A stretch of DNA of 64,000 bases. Source: Cynocephalus volans (lineage: Eukaryota; Chordata; Mammalia; Dermoptera; Cynocephalidae). Position 1 is the stretch's first letter. The number at the start of each line of letters is the position of its first letter. The DNA is taken from contig NC_084468.1 in assembly GCF_027409185.1 (NCBI RefSeq), positions 53,197,001-53,261,000 on the forward strand, in the 5' to 3' direction. Of this stretch, positions 50,413 through 60,930 are shown one piece after another. The notes beneath the pieces are model-generated. The model searched no databases, was not told the DNA's origin, and worked only from the letters and a program-made list of their open reading frames with translations. The position numbers and the translations under genes were made by a program.

Positions 50413-52299
50413 GTATGTAGTGTGCTCCTTTAGTTTTGACCTCTAGCATTCATCCATTCCTTTTTTGACATGTGCACTTCTCCCCAGTGGGCTGCCTCTG
50501 TTTCCACTCTACACTCAGTTCCTTTACTTTCAGTAGATCCAGGGATATGTTATGGTTCAATCTTGGCCCATTTTAGCATTATGTTACCTGATCAAAATTA
50601 TTAACTCAAGTCATATCAGAATTAATATGATTCATTGGTTTTTACTTTTCAGTATAATGATGAATGACTGGAAAGGCAGTAACAATGGCAAAGAATAAAA
50701 GACATTTCTGGCCATGGTAATACGAAGTGAGACTCCTCATGCAATTGACTTGGTATTTTTCCTATATCTACTGTCCTGTATTTTCTTAGATTTCTGTTCA
50801 CTCTGAGGTAGGAAAATTGGAAAGTGCAGTAGCATTATCAAAGCTATTTTAAAAATATTAGAAATGAGAAAACTGAAGTTAAACAAATAATAACAATAAG
50901 AGCTAACATTTATAGAGCACTTATGGAGTACTAAGCAATGTTTTGAACATATTACATGTATTAGCTCACTATATTTAAAAATGGCAGACAAGTATGATTC
51001 TTCCATTTCTACCAAGTGGACATAATTGCTCCACTTATTAACCTTGGCTTTTTGAACCTGAAGAAGAAATAAAATATATTAAGTCACATATTTTCCAAAA
51101 AGGCATGACTTTTTGAGCAAAGAGGGAGCGATGTTATTTCAACAAGGAATGTTGAATGAGCTACACTGAAAGGAAATAAGGGATTAAAAATAAAAAAATT
51201 AAGTTGGGCTCAGAATGTAAAGGTCTATTTGCCAAGTTAAGTAGATTAGATTCCATTCTATAAAAGAAGGAAAACAAAATAAGTTTTTAAGCAGTTTCCT
51301 AACAGCATAGGATTTTTGTGGGGAGAAGGGGAAGAGTGAAGATATGAAGTGGATTGGCTACTTCACAGTTGTCTCCTGTGTAATAGAGTTAAGAGTTTTT
51401 TCCATCATGCTGTTTGTTTTAAAAGTTATGAAAAAAAATGAAATCCATAGAATGCTATAAAATATGTTCTATTGTCAAAATGTAAATACAAACACATCTG
51501 CATGCATCCCTCTCTTTATACTCCCTTCTGCCCCTCTACCGCCAACTTAATGAACAACTCCTGATATACATTGCTCACAGGTGGTTTAACAATTCCATGT
51601 CCAACATCCATCTTTTCTGTCAAGTATAACAAAAAGATTGTTACAAATCGACTAATTCACTAGCTCTTGTTTTCATTATGCATTGTCACCTCAAGACATC
51701 TAAAAAGCTTAGATGTTGAGAAATAATAAACTTTGTCCACAAAAACATCTTGCCTTATGCAAAATGTGCATATAGACCTAAGGTCATAACCCAAAACTGT
51801 CTTCTAGATTTGGAGATACTAGCAAAGAGCCCTTCCTTTCACCCTTCCTCTTCTTCCTCTTCCAGCATTCCAGCAACTAGGTCTATGTCTAGCCCCAAGA
51901 GGTGGATTAACAAAGGACACTCCCAGAAGACAGTTCTTCCTAAAAACTAACAAAAGGACATTGATGTAGTCAGTTTCCTATAATATACACATTAGTTTTT
52001 TAAAAAGCAAAGGTTATTTAAACACATATGTATTATCAACTATTATTAAAATGAAAACTTTAGAAAGCCTTGAGATCTACATCAGCTTGTGGTTGTCACT
52101 GGTAATTAAAGTAAACTTTGCTCATGATTGAAAAAATACTATTATAGAGGTAAAACTATTTTCTTCACTTAACCATAATGGGGGAAACGGGACAAGGATT
52201 AAAAAAGGGGGGGGGCAAGAGTTTATAGTTGATACTATTTATATTATGTTAAGAACAGAAAACAAATCTAGCAGGAGAATTGGTGCTACAAACTTAAGT
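50413..52299. other. Gene-free stretch
   Basis: A MIR-like patch lies at about 50,890-51,010 ('aacatttatagagcacttatggag', 'attacatgtattagctcac'). A G-run of 9 lies at 52,207-52,215. No gene. Confidence 0.45.
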
Positions 52300-53470
52300 A
52301 GAAGGAGTGAGGAGGTAAAAGAGACACCCTCCTTGATGAGATAAATAGCTGGGACAGTTATGGACTTATTACCTCTCAGCTGTGCAATTGTCCTTTGCTC
52401 GATGAACTTTTGTTACACTTCACCAGTAAAGTGCTCTGAACAGACTGGAGGAGAAGGGAGCTGTCTCTTCCTGGTCCTGATGTGTTCTTCTCCCTTTGAA
52501 GCTTCTGTAAGTTCCTGTCTCTGCAGTTCAAGGCTACCAGAACCACCCAGCAGTCAGTTGCTTCTCTGTAACTCCTCTGCTATGGGTCAAATGTGTCTTC
52601 CAAAAGTTCATACGTTGGAAAGTTAATCTCCATTGTAACAGTGTTAAGAGAGTGGAAAATCCAATTACGGTCATTGAAAGGTGGGGTCTTTAAGAGGTGA
52701 TAAGATTGTGAGGATGTGCCCTAGTGAATGGATTGATCCATTCATGGAGTAGTGGGTTGATGGTTTAATGGGTGGTCATGGGCATGGTTTTGATGGTTTT
52801 ATAAGGAGAGTGAGTGAGCAGTTTAGATTTCTTGCTCAGCCCATTCTTGCCATTGGATACCTTGAATTGTTGCAGAAGAAGGCCCTCACCAGATGTGTTC
52901 TCTGGACTTTGGACTTCCCAGACTCTAAAACTGTAAGAAATAAATTTCATTTCTTTACAAATTATCCAGTTTCTAGTATTCTGTTATAAGCAACAGAAAC
53001 AGACTAATACATCATCTGATTTGATTCTGAGAAGCATCTCCCTGTGAATTGCTTCTCCAGGCCCTCAGAGGGCAGGTTTCTGGCAAGTTCCAGAAGGTGG
53101 ATTTCCAGTAAGTTACAACTGGCATACACTACAGCACTTCTGTTCCATTCAACAAGTTTTGGGCATGCCCTCTCCAAGGAGGTCTCGATCTAAGCTCTAG
53201 AGTGGGAGTAGGGGGCAAGTAGGGAAGAAACTCTATCTTGGATGATCTACTTCAGCATTGGGGTAAAGGATATTATATATTACATCTACTATTTTCATTA
53301 TGTCTGTGCTATTCTTACATCATTCAGAGTTCTTTTTATTTCTTACTAGCCAGTTACTTGTTACCCCAATCCCCTGTTTTAGTTAATAATTATTTATATT
53401 AAACTATTCCTGTTGAAATTATTGTATTTTTGTCTCCTCATTGGACTCTAATTGCATAGTAACTAACTGA
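52300..53470 (+). repeat. Possible ancient LTR, split by a younger solo LTR
   Basis: 52,300-52,577 and 53,012-53,470 look like two halves of one repeat. The last part ('gttgaaattattgtatttttgtctcctcattggactctaattgcatag', shown as one word group) resembles the end of an old ERVL-type LTR. Family not assigned. Confidence 0.35.
52578..53011 (+). mobile_element. MaLR-type (MST/MLT1-like) solo LTR 5, sense
   Basis: Starts TGCTATGGGTCAAATGTGTC and ends AGACTAATACA, i.e. the sense form of the family found in antisense at 23.0, 39.9, 45.7 and 49.9 kb. Flanks tcctc (52,573-52,577) and tcatc (53,012-53,016) agree at 4 of 5. A plus-strand frame inside is not coding. Confidence 0.8.
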
Positions 53471-53771
53471 AAGAATTTTTACTGGAGAGATAAAGAACAT
53501 ATAGCTATTTGCAGTCTCTACTATAAAAGTTCCAAGTTAGTTTTTTCCTTAATGATTAGTTTGTGAATACTGATTTTTTAATGATTTAAGATGTTGCTTT
53601 GTACTTGTATGTTCAATTTCTGTTAATTTTCATTACAGATATCTATGTTGTAGTGTAACTAGCCAATTTATGTAACTATCTTACAAGGAATATGAACTAA
53701 GAAGAACTAATCAAGCATTCCCATACCTTAAAAATTCGATCTTATTAAGTGTACAAAGCACTGTTCCAAAT

Positions 53772-53784
53772 TTTGCTGATTGAC
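53772..53784 (+). repeat. 13-bp target-site duplication, left copy (outer L1)
   Basis: tttgctgattgac recurs exactly at 60,918-60,930, enclosing the outer antisense L1. Confidence 0.85.
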
Positions 53785-53919
53785 ATTTTTCAGCTTTAGT
53801 GGGGTATAGTTGACAAAAATTGTAAACATTTAAGGTATATATGATTCAATATACATACACATTGTAAAATGATTTCCACAATCAAGTTAGTAACATATCC
53901 ATCAACTCACATAGTTACA

Positions 53920-53920
<1 letters not shown>

Positions 53921-53961
<41 letters not shown>

Positions 53962-53963
53962 TG
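53921..53963. repeat. (TG)n microsatellite
   Basis: About 17 TG units then ATGTGTGTGG, within the 3' UTR of the outer L1. Confidence 0.95.
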
Positions 53964-54284
53964 GTGAGAGTACTTAAGATCTACTGTCTTAACAAATTTC
54001 AGGTATACTATGCATTATTATTAACTTCAGTCGTTATGCTGTACATTATATCTCCAGTGTTATTCATCTTAACTGAAACCTTGTATCCTAGGACTAACAT
54101 CTCCTCATTTTCCCTACACCCCAGCCCCTGAAAACCACCATTCTACTCTCTGATTTTATGAGCTCAACATTTTTTGAATCCACATGTAAGTGAGATCATG
54201 CAGTATTTGTCTTTTTGTGTCAGGCTTATTTCATTTGGGATAATGTCCCCCAGGTTCATTCATACAAATATTCTGCAAATGGCA

Positions 54285-54299
54285 GAATTTTCTTCTTTT
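54285..54299 (+). repeat. 15-bp target-site duplication, left copy (inner L1)
   Basis: gaattttcttctttt recurs exactly at 59,794-59,808. In the minus orientation the site reads TTAAAAAG-like, fitting L1 endonuclease. Confidence 0.9.
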
Positions 54300-54367
54300 C
54301 TAAAAAATTTAATTTAATTTTATTTTATCAATATACACTGTGGTTGATTTTTGTGTCCCTTTACCGA

Positions 54368-54400
54368 GTCCTCCCTCCCTCTTCCCCCTCCCCTCTCTCA
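54368..54400 (-). other. G-rich polypurine tract of L1 3' UTR
   Basis: On the minus strand, GGG-run rich (gagagggg, aggggg, aagagggagggaggac in order), corresponding to the tract at 6,160-6,202. A C-run (54,466-54,475) follows on the plus strand. Confidence 0.65.
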
Positions 54401-54503
54401 CCCATCAACATCATATCTATTCTCTTGTCTTAACAACTTCAAGGAATTGTGATTGTTCTGTCTTCTCCCCCCCCCATTTGTTTGTGTATTTATTTATTTA
54501 TTT

Positions 54504-57500
54504 TTAGCTCCCACAAGTAAGTGAGAACATGTGGTATTTCTCTTTCTGTACCTGACTTATATCACTTAATATAATTTTTTCTAAGTCCATCCATGTTGCT
54601 GCAAATGGCAGTATTTCATTATTTTTCATAGCAGAGTAGTATTCCATTGTGTAGATATTCCACATTTTCCATATCCACTCATATGATGATGGACATTTGA
54701 GATGGTTCCAAGTCTTGGCTATTGTAAATAGTGCTGAAATGAATATTGGAGTACAGGTATTTCTTCGACTTGATGATTTCCATTTCTCTAGGTATATTCC
54801 CAGCAGTGGAATAGCTGGGTCATATGGTAGATCAATCTGCAATTATTTGAGGAACCTCCAAACCATTTTCCATAAAGGATGCACCATTTTGCAGTCCCAC
54901 CAACAGTGTAGGAGGGTTCCTTTTTCTCCACAACCTCGCCAGCATTTATCATTCACAGTCTTTTGGATATTAGCCATCCTAACTGGACTGATTTGCATTT
55001 CTCTAACGCTGAGTGATATTGAGCCTTTTTGTGTGTGTCTGTTGGCCAGTTGTATATCTTCCTTTGAGAAATGCCTATTTAGCTCCTTTGCCCATTTTTT
55101 AATTGGGTTAAATTTTTTTTTTTTTTTTTTGCTGTAAAGTTGTTTCAGTTCCCTGTATATTCTGGATATAAATCCTTTGTCGGATGTATATTTTGCAAAT
55201 TTTTTCTCCCACTCTGTTGGTTGTCTTTTAACTCTGCTAATTGTTTCTTTTGCTGTGCAGAAGCTTTTTAGTTTGATATAATCCCATTTGTTTATTTTTC
55301 CTTTGGTTGCCCATGCTTTTGAGGTCTCATTCATGAAGTCTGTGCCCAGTCATACCTCCTGGAGTGTTTCCTCTATGTTTTCTTTAAGGAGTTTTATTGT
55401 TTCAGGGTGTATATTTAATTATTTAAGCCATTTTAGTTGATTTTGGTAAATAGTGAGAGGTATGGGTCTAGTTTCATTCTCCTGCATATGGATAACCAGC
55501 TTTTCCAGCACCATTTGCTGAAGAGGCAGTCTCATACCCTGTGTGTAGATGTGGTGCCTTTGTCAAAGATCAGATGGCTGTAGGTGTATGGGTTGATTTC
55601 TGGATTCATTATTCTATTCCATTGACCCATGTGTCTGTTTTTATGCCAGTACCATGTCATTTTGGTTATTATAGTTTGGTAGTATAGTTTAACATCAGGT
55701 AGTGTTATGCCTCCAGCTTTATTTATTTATTTATTTTTTGCTCGACATTGCTTTGGCTATTCATGGTCTTTTGCTATTCCATATAAATGTTAGGATAGTT
55801 TTTTCCAATTAAGAAAAATGTCATTGACATTTTGATATGGATTGCAATGAATTTGTATATCACTTTGGGTATATGGACTTTTCACAATGTTAGTTCTTCC
55901 AATCCAAGAGCATGGGATATCTTTCCATCTTGCTGTGTCATCATTAATTTCTCTCAACAGTGGTTTGTAGTTCTCATTGTAGAGATTTTTCACATCCTTG
56001 CTTAACTTTATTCCTAAGTATTTTATTTTTTTGTGGCTATTGCAAATGGGCTAGCTTTCTTGATTTTTTTTTTCTGCATGTTCACTATTCAGTATAGAAA
56101 TTCTACTGATTTTTGCTTATTGATTTTGTATCCTGCATCTTTGCTGAAATCATTTATCAACTCCAAGAGTTTTTTTGTAGAAGCTTTAGGCTGCTCAATA
56201 TATAGGATCATGTCATCTGTAAACAGGGACGGTTTGACTTCATCTTTTCCAATTTGGATGCCCTTTATTTACTTATGTTCTATGATTTCTCTGGCTAGTA
56301 CTTCCAACACTATATTGAATAATAGTGTTGAGAGTGGGCATCCTTGTCTAGTTAATGTTCTTATGGGAAAAGCTTTCTTCAGAATGATATTGGCAGTGGG
56401 TTTAACATATATGGCTTTAATTATGTTAAGATACTTTCCGCCTATACCTAACTTGTAGAGATTCTTTATTATGAATGTTGAATTTTGTCAAATGCTTTTT
56501 TAGCATCTATAGAAATGATCATATGGTCTTTGTCTTTGATTTTATTGATGTGGTGTATCACATTTATTGATTTGCATATGTTGAACCAACCTTGCATCCC
56601 TGTGATGGATCTCACTTGATCACAGTGTATAATTTTGCATATGTGTTGCTGTATTCTGTTAGTTAAGATTTTATTGAAGATTTTTGCATATATATTCATC
56701 AATGATATTGGCCTGTAGTTTTCTTTTTTTGTTGTATCTTTACCTGGTTTTGGTATCAGGGTGATATTTGCTTCACAGAAAGAATTTGGAAGAATGGCCT
56801 CTGTTTCAATGTTTTTTGAATAGTTCGTAGAGAATTGGTATCAATTCCTCTTTGAAGGTTTGGTAGAATTCTGTAGTGAACACATCTGGTCCTGGGCTTT
56901 TCTTTGTTAGGAGCCTTCTGATAACAACTTCAATCTCTTTTATTGTTAATGGTCTGTTCAGATTTTATACATTTTCTTGGCTCAGTTTTGGTAGTCTGTG
57001 TGTGTCCAGAAATTTATTCATTTCCTCCAGATTTTCAAATTTGTTGGCATATAGCTGTTTATAGTAGTCTTTAATAATTTCTTGTATTTCTGAGGTATCA
57101 GTTGCAATATCACCTTTTTCATTTCTAATTTTTGTTATTTGTGTCTTCTCTCTTCTTTTTTTACTTAGCCATGCTATTGGTTTGTCAATTTTATTTATCT
57201 TTTCAAAAAATCAACTTTTTGATTCATTGATCATTTTGTATCATTTTTGGGGTTTCTATTTCATTAAATTCTCCTCTGATCTTAATGATTTCTTTCCATT
57301 TACTAACTTTGGGTATGGATTGTTCTTGTTTTTCTAGTTCTTTAAGGTGAAGTGTTAGGTTGTTTACTCACTATCTTTCCATTCTTCTGAAGTAAGCATT
57401 TAATGTGATAAATTTCCCCCTTAGTACTGCTTTTGCAGTATCCCACAGGTTTTAGTATGATGTATCATAATTTTCATTAATCTCAATAAATTTGTTGATT

Positions 57501-58302
57501 TCCTGTTTAATTTATTCTTGGACCCATATGTCATTAAGTAGAATGCTGTTTAATTTCCTTGTGTTTGTACAGTTTCCAAAGTTTTGTTTGTTATTGATTT
57601 CTAATTTTAATCCATTGTGATCTGAAAAAATACATGTGATAATTCCAATTTTTTTGAATTTGTTGAGACTTGATTTGTGATCTAACATGTGATCTATCCT
57701 AGAGAATGTTCCATGTGCTGATAAGAAGAATGAGCATTCTGAGGTTGTTGGATGGAATGTTCTATAGATATCTGCCAAGTCCAATTGGTCTAAAGTGTTG
57801 TTTAGACCTTGTGTTTCTCTGCTGATTCTTTGCCTAGATGATCTGTCCAATATTGATAGTGGGGTGTTCAGGTCCCCTGCTACTATGGTATTAGTGTCTA
57901 CCTCATTATTTAGGTCTAATACTGTTTGCTTTATAAATCTGGCTGCTCTGATGTTAAGAGTGTACATATTTATAATTGTTATGTCTTCCTGATGGATAAA
58001 TCCTTTTATCATAATGTAGTGGCCTTCTTTATCTCTTTTTATGGTTTTTGTTTTAAAGTCTACTTTATCAGATATAAGAATAGCTACTCCACCTCATTTT
58101 TCATTTCTATTTGCATGTATATCTTTTCCCATCCTTTCACTCTTAGTATATGTGTTTCTTTACAGGTGAGGTGAGTCTCTTGAAGGCAGCATATAGTTGG
58201 GTCCACCTTTTTAATCCAGTCAGCCAGTCTGTGTCTTTTGAATGGGAAATTTAATCTTTTATATTGAGTTGTTATTGAAAAGTGTTGATTTACTCCTAGC
58301 AT
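54504..58302 (-). pseudogene. L1 ORF2 relic, full length (about 1,266 codons)
   Basis: ORF2 of L1 is endonuclease plus reverse transcriptase. From the start at 58,302 (MLGVNQHF) the endonuclease shows KRHRLADWI and QETHLTC, GDLNTPLS, SRIDHML and SDHNGLKLEINNK down to about 57,580. The palm and FTDD motif follow near 56,210-56,220, the [21 protein letters not shown] block near 55,900, [16 protein letters not shown] near 55,280, then [19 protein letters not shown] near 54,960 and [13 protein letters not shown] near 54,820. It ends with a stop at 54,504. The span is close to the ~1,275 codons of human ORF2. Numerous frameshifts and stops split it into at least six pieces. Confidence 0.9.
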
Positions 58303-58428
58303 TTTATTGATTTTTGTTTGGATGTCTTAAGTGTCTTTTGTTCCTTTCTGATTTACTGTTTGTCTTCTATATTTGTTGGTTTCTTGGTGTGGTAGATAAA
58401 CTTTTTTTTCTCTTTATTGTTAGCATTT

Positions 58429-59483
58429 TTATTTTACTAGTGGGTTTTGATTTTTTTGAGTACTTATGGCAGAGGTGGTTGTTCTCCAGGTACCAAACCC
58501 AGTACTCCCTTGAGAATTTCTTGTAAGTCTGGTTGTGTGGTTAGTGAACACCTGCAGTTTTTGTGTGTCAGAGAAATATACTATTTGTCCTTCATTTTGG
58601 AAGGATAGCCTTGCTTGGTAAAGTATTCTTGGTTGGCAATTTTTGTCTTTTATTATTTCAAGTATATCCTTCCATTCTTTTCTTGCTTTTCGGGTTTGTG
58701 ACTAAAAGTCTGATGTTAGTCTGATTGGGGCTCCCTTATAGGTGACTTGATGCTTCTTTCTTGCAGCTTTTAAGATTCTTTATTTGTCTTTAAGTTTTGC
58801 CAAGTTGACTATAACATGTCTTGGAGAGGACCTTTTTGGCTTGAATAAGTTTGGGGATCTTTGAGCTTCCATCATCTGAAGATCTGTGTCTTTCCCTATA
58901 CCTAGGAAATTTTCTGCCACTATTTTGTTGAATATGTTTTCAATGCAATCACCTTTTTCCTCCCCTTCTGGAATACCCATGAGTCAAATATTTCAGTGCT
59001 TCAGGTTGTCTGTTATCTCTCTTAGATTTTCTTCAATGTTTTTAATTCTTTTTTCTTTCTTTCTTTCTTCCTTTCTTTTTTTTTTTTTTTTTTTGTCTGC
59101 CTGTGTTATTTCGAACTGCCCATCTTCAAGGTCAGAATTTCTTTCTTCTACTTGTTCTAGCTTGCTGGTTAAACTCTTTGTTGTGTTTTTTATTTTGTTG
59201 AATGAATTTTTCAGCTCTGCTGCATTCTTTTTCAGGGCATTGATTTCCGTGTACATTTCTTCTTTCAGGTCATGTATAATTTTCCTCATTTCATTGTGTT
59301 TCTAGCTGGGTTTTCTTGTATCTCAGTTAGTTTCCTTAGAATTATCACTCAAAATTCCTTGTCAGTCATTTCAAGGGCTTTTTGTTCCGTAGGATCTAGA
59401 GCTTGAGAGTTATTATTACCCTTTGGTGGTGTACTTTCTTGATTTTTCATATTTCTGGTATCTTTCCTTTGGTGTTTAGTCAT
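58429..59483 (-). pseudogene. L1 ORF1 relic
   Basis: ORF1 protein is the RNA-binding trimeric coiled-coil partner of L1 RNA. A likely start is MTKHQRKDTRN at 59,483. The coiled-coil part includes a lysine-rich expansion at about 59,045-59,100, followed by MGIPEGEEKGDCIENIF. The RNA-binding part includes SSPRHVIVNLAKLKDK, then a stop, KHQVTYKGAPIRLTSDF, and the C-terminal domain with QPRILYQARLSFQNEGQ. The end at 58,429 is the first stop after the conserved region, so the 3' limit is approximate. Confidence 0.85.
59045..59100. repeat. (CTTT)n/poly-T tract inside ORF1
   Basis: The plus strand has CTTT units followed by about 20 T. The minus strand reads this as a lysine/arginine/glutamate run in the ORF1 coiled coil (ADKKKKKKRKEERKKEKR). 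Confidence 0.9.
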
Positions 59484-59589
59484 TGTGGCAGGGGATTTCA
59501 TGGTCCACTCATTTGACGCTATTGTCTGGCTAGGATCCTGCCAGGACTGCCAATTTGGCAAGCCTGCCTCAGTGCCTGTGGGCAGACAG

Positions 59590-59793
59590 CTTGGGCCTCT
59601 CTGGGTGGTGTGTAGTTGCTTGGGCTGGGGGCATCCTGTGGCAGTGCCTACCTGGTCCATTGTGGGTGCCTCAGGGTGCCTGGTCCTGTCAGCTCTTGGG
59701 CCTCTCTGTGGGGGCCTCTGTGTGTGGCATGCACTTGCCTGGGCTGGGGACATCCCACAGTGGTACCTACCTGCTCTGGTGTGGGTGCCTCAG
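59590..59793 (-). promoter_or_regulatory. Tandem 5' UTR units (~105 bp) of the younger L1
   Basis: 59,590-59,694 and 59,695-59,793 both run from 'cttgggcctctctg' through 'gcttgggctggg/gcctgggctgggg', 'acatccc/catcctg', 'agtggtacctacctg/agtgcctacctgg' to 'gtgggtgcctcagg'. They are GC-rich, unlike the rest of the window. The outermost unit is cut at the insertion end. L1s of some mammals, such as mouse, have 5' UTR promoters built from such tandem monomers, so this is likely the promoter region. Confidence 0.75.
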
Positions 59794-59808
59794 GAATTTT
59801 CTTCTTTT
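59794..59808 (+). repeat. 15-bp target-site duplication, right copy (inner L1)
   Basis: gaattttcttctttt, identical to 54,285-54,299. Confidence 0.9.
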
Positions 59809-60517
59809 TAAGGCTGAATAATATTCTGTTGTGTGTCAAGGATCAATTGACTGTAAGTTCATAAATTTGTTTCTGGGATTTTTATTCTGTTTCCTTGGCC
59901 TATATATCTGTTTTTATGACAGTACCATAATATTTTTACTACCATAGCTTTGTAGTATATTTTGAAATCAGGCAGTGTGTTGCTGATAGCTCTGTTTATT
60001 ATTATTATTATTCATTTGCTTTTTGTTCAAGATTGCTTTGGCTATTCAGGGTCTTTTTTAGTTTCATTCAAACTTCAGGGTTTTTTATATTTTCTGTGAA
60101 AAAGAACATTGAAATTTTGATAGAGGTTGCATTGAATCTGTAGATCTCTTTGGGTAGTATTGACATTTTAACAATATTAGTGACTTGAGTACATAAACAT
60201 AGAATATTTTTATTTATGTGTATTCTATCTCTTTCATTCATGTTTTATAGTTTTTAGTGTATGGATATTTCACTTTCATTTTTAAATTTATTATTAAATA
60301 TTTTATTCTTTTTGATGCTTTTGTAAATGGGATATTTTTTCCTTAATTCCTTTTTCAGATAGTTTATTATTACTGTATAGAAATGCAACTGATTTTTCAT
60401 ATTGATTTTGTATTCTGAAATTTTACTGAATTTTTTTTATTAGTTCTAACAGACTTTTTAAAGTAGAGTCTTAGTGTTTTCTGCATAAAATTACATCATC
60501 TGCAAAAAGAGACAATT

Positions 60518-60703
60518 TTACCTCTTCCTTTCCAATTTTGATGCCTTTTTCCCCCCTTGCCTGATTTCCCTGGCTATGAATTCCAGCACTATGTTGAATA
60601 GAAGTGTTAAGGGAGGGCATCCATGTTTTCTTCCTGATCTTAGAAAAGAAGCTTTCAGCTTTTCACCATTAAGTAAGATGTCAACTGTGGGCTTGTTATA
60701 CAT
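60518..60703 (-). pseudogene. L1 ORF2 fragment of the outer element
   Basis: Reads [42 protein letters not shown] and then a divergent K-rich end, the segment just before the reverse transcriptase active site in L1 ORF2. The more usual GCPLSPLLF is altered to GCPPLTLLF. Confidence 0.85.
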
Positions 60704-60917
60704 GAAATGTTTATGTTGAGGTATATTTCTTTTATATCTAACTTGTTGAAAATTCTTATCATAAAAAGATGTTGAATGTTGTCTAATGCTTTTTCTGCAT
60801 TAATTGAAATAACCATGTGGTTTTTATCCTTCATTCTGTTTTATGGTGTATCACATTTGTTAATTTTTGTCTGTTGAAACATCTTTATATTTCAGGAATA
60901 AATACCACTTGATCATA

Positions 60918-60930
60918 TTTGCTGATTGAC
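60918..60930 (+). repeat. 13-bp target-site duplication, right copy (outer L1)
   Basis: Identical to 53,772-53,784. The L1 homology stops at 'gatcata' immediately before. Confidence 0.85.

Larger units (their letters stand above)
54300..59793 (-). mobile_element. Nearly full-length younger L1, antisense
   Basis: On the minus strand the order is: GC-rich 5' UTR with two tandem units (59,590-59,793), ORF1 (59,483-58,429), about 125 bp between frames, ORF2 (58,302-54,504), a 3' UTR with a polypurine tract (54,368-54,400) and an A/T-rich tail (54,300-54,340). Total 5.5 kb. Exact 15-bp duplications flank it, and it interrupts an older L1. Both frames carry many stops and shifts, so it is inactive. 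The 3' end matches the copy at 5.2 kb. Confidence 0.9.
53785..60917 (-). mobile_element. Outer old L1 (L1MA/L1PB-like), antisense, hosting a younger L1
   Basis: Pieces: 3' UTR and the ORF2 tail at 53,785-54,299, then ORF2 at 59,809-60,917, separated by the inner L1. The reverse transcriptase segment shows a FADD motif near 60,490-60,505. It is 5'-truncated within the reverse transcriptase at 60,917. A junction at about 59,836 joins the last codons of ORF2 to a region roughly 0.8 kb further upstream in ORF2, so an internal deletion occurred. The 13-bp duplication flanks it. Confidence 0.8.

Noticed and set aside
54697..55137. 146-residue plus-strand frame
   Set aside because: Antisense of L1 ORF2; a matching antisense frame occurs at 5,359-5,850 because both are copies of the same L1 region.
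58886..59305. 139-residue Ser/Phe-rich plus-strand frame
   Set aside because: Antisense of the L1 ORF1 coiled coil.
59485..59864. GC-rich plus-strand frames of 82-108 residues
   Set aside because: Antisense shadows of the L1 5' UTR repeat units and ORF1 start; the similar cysteine/glycine pattern among frames reflects the tandem DNA repeat.
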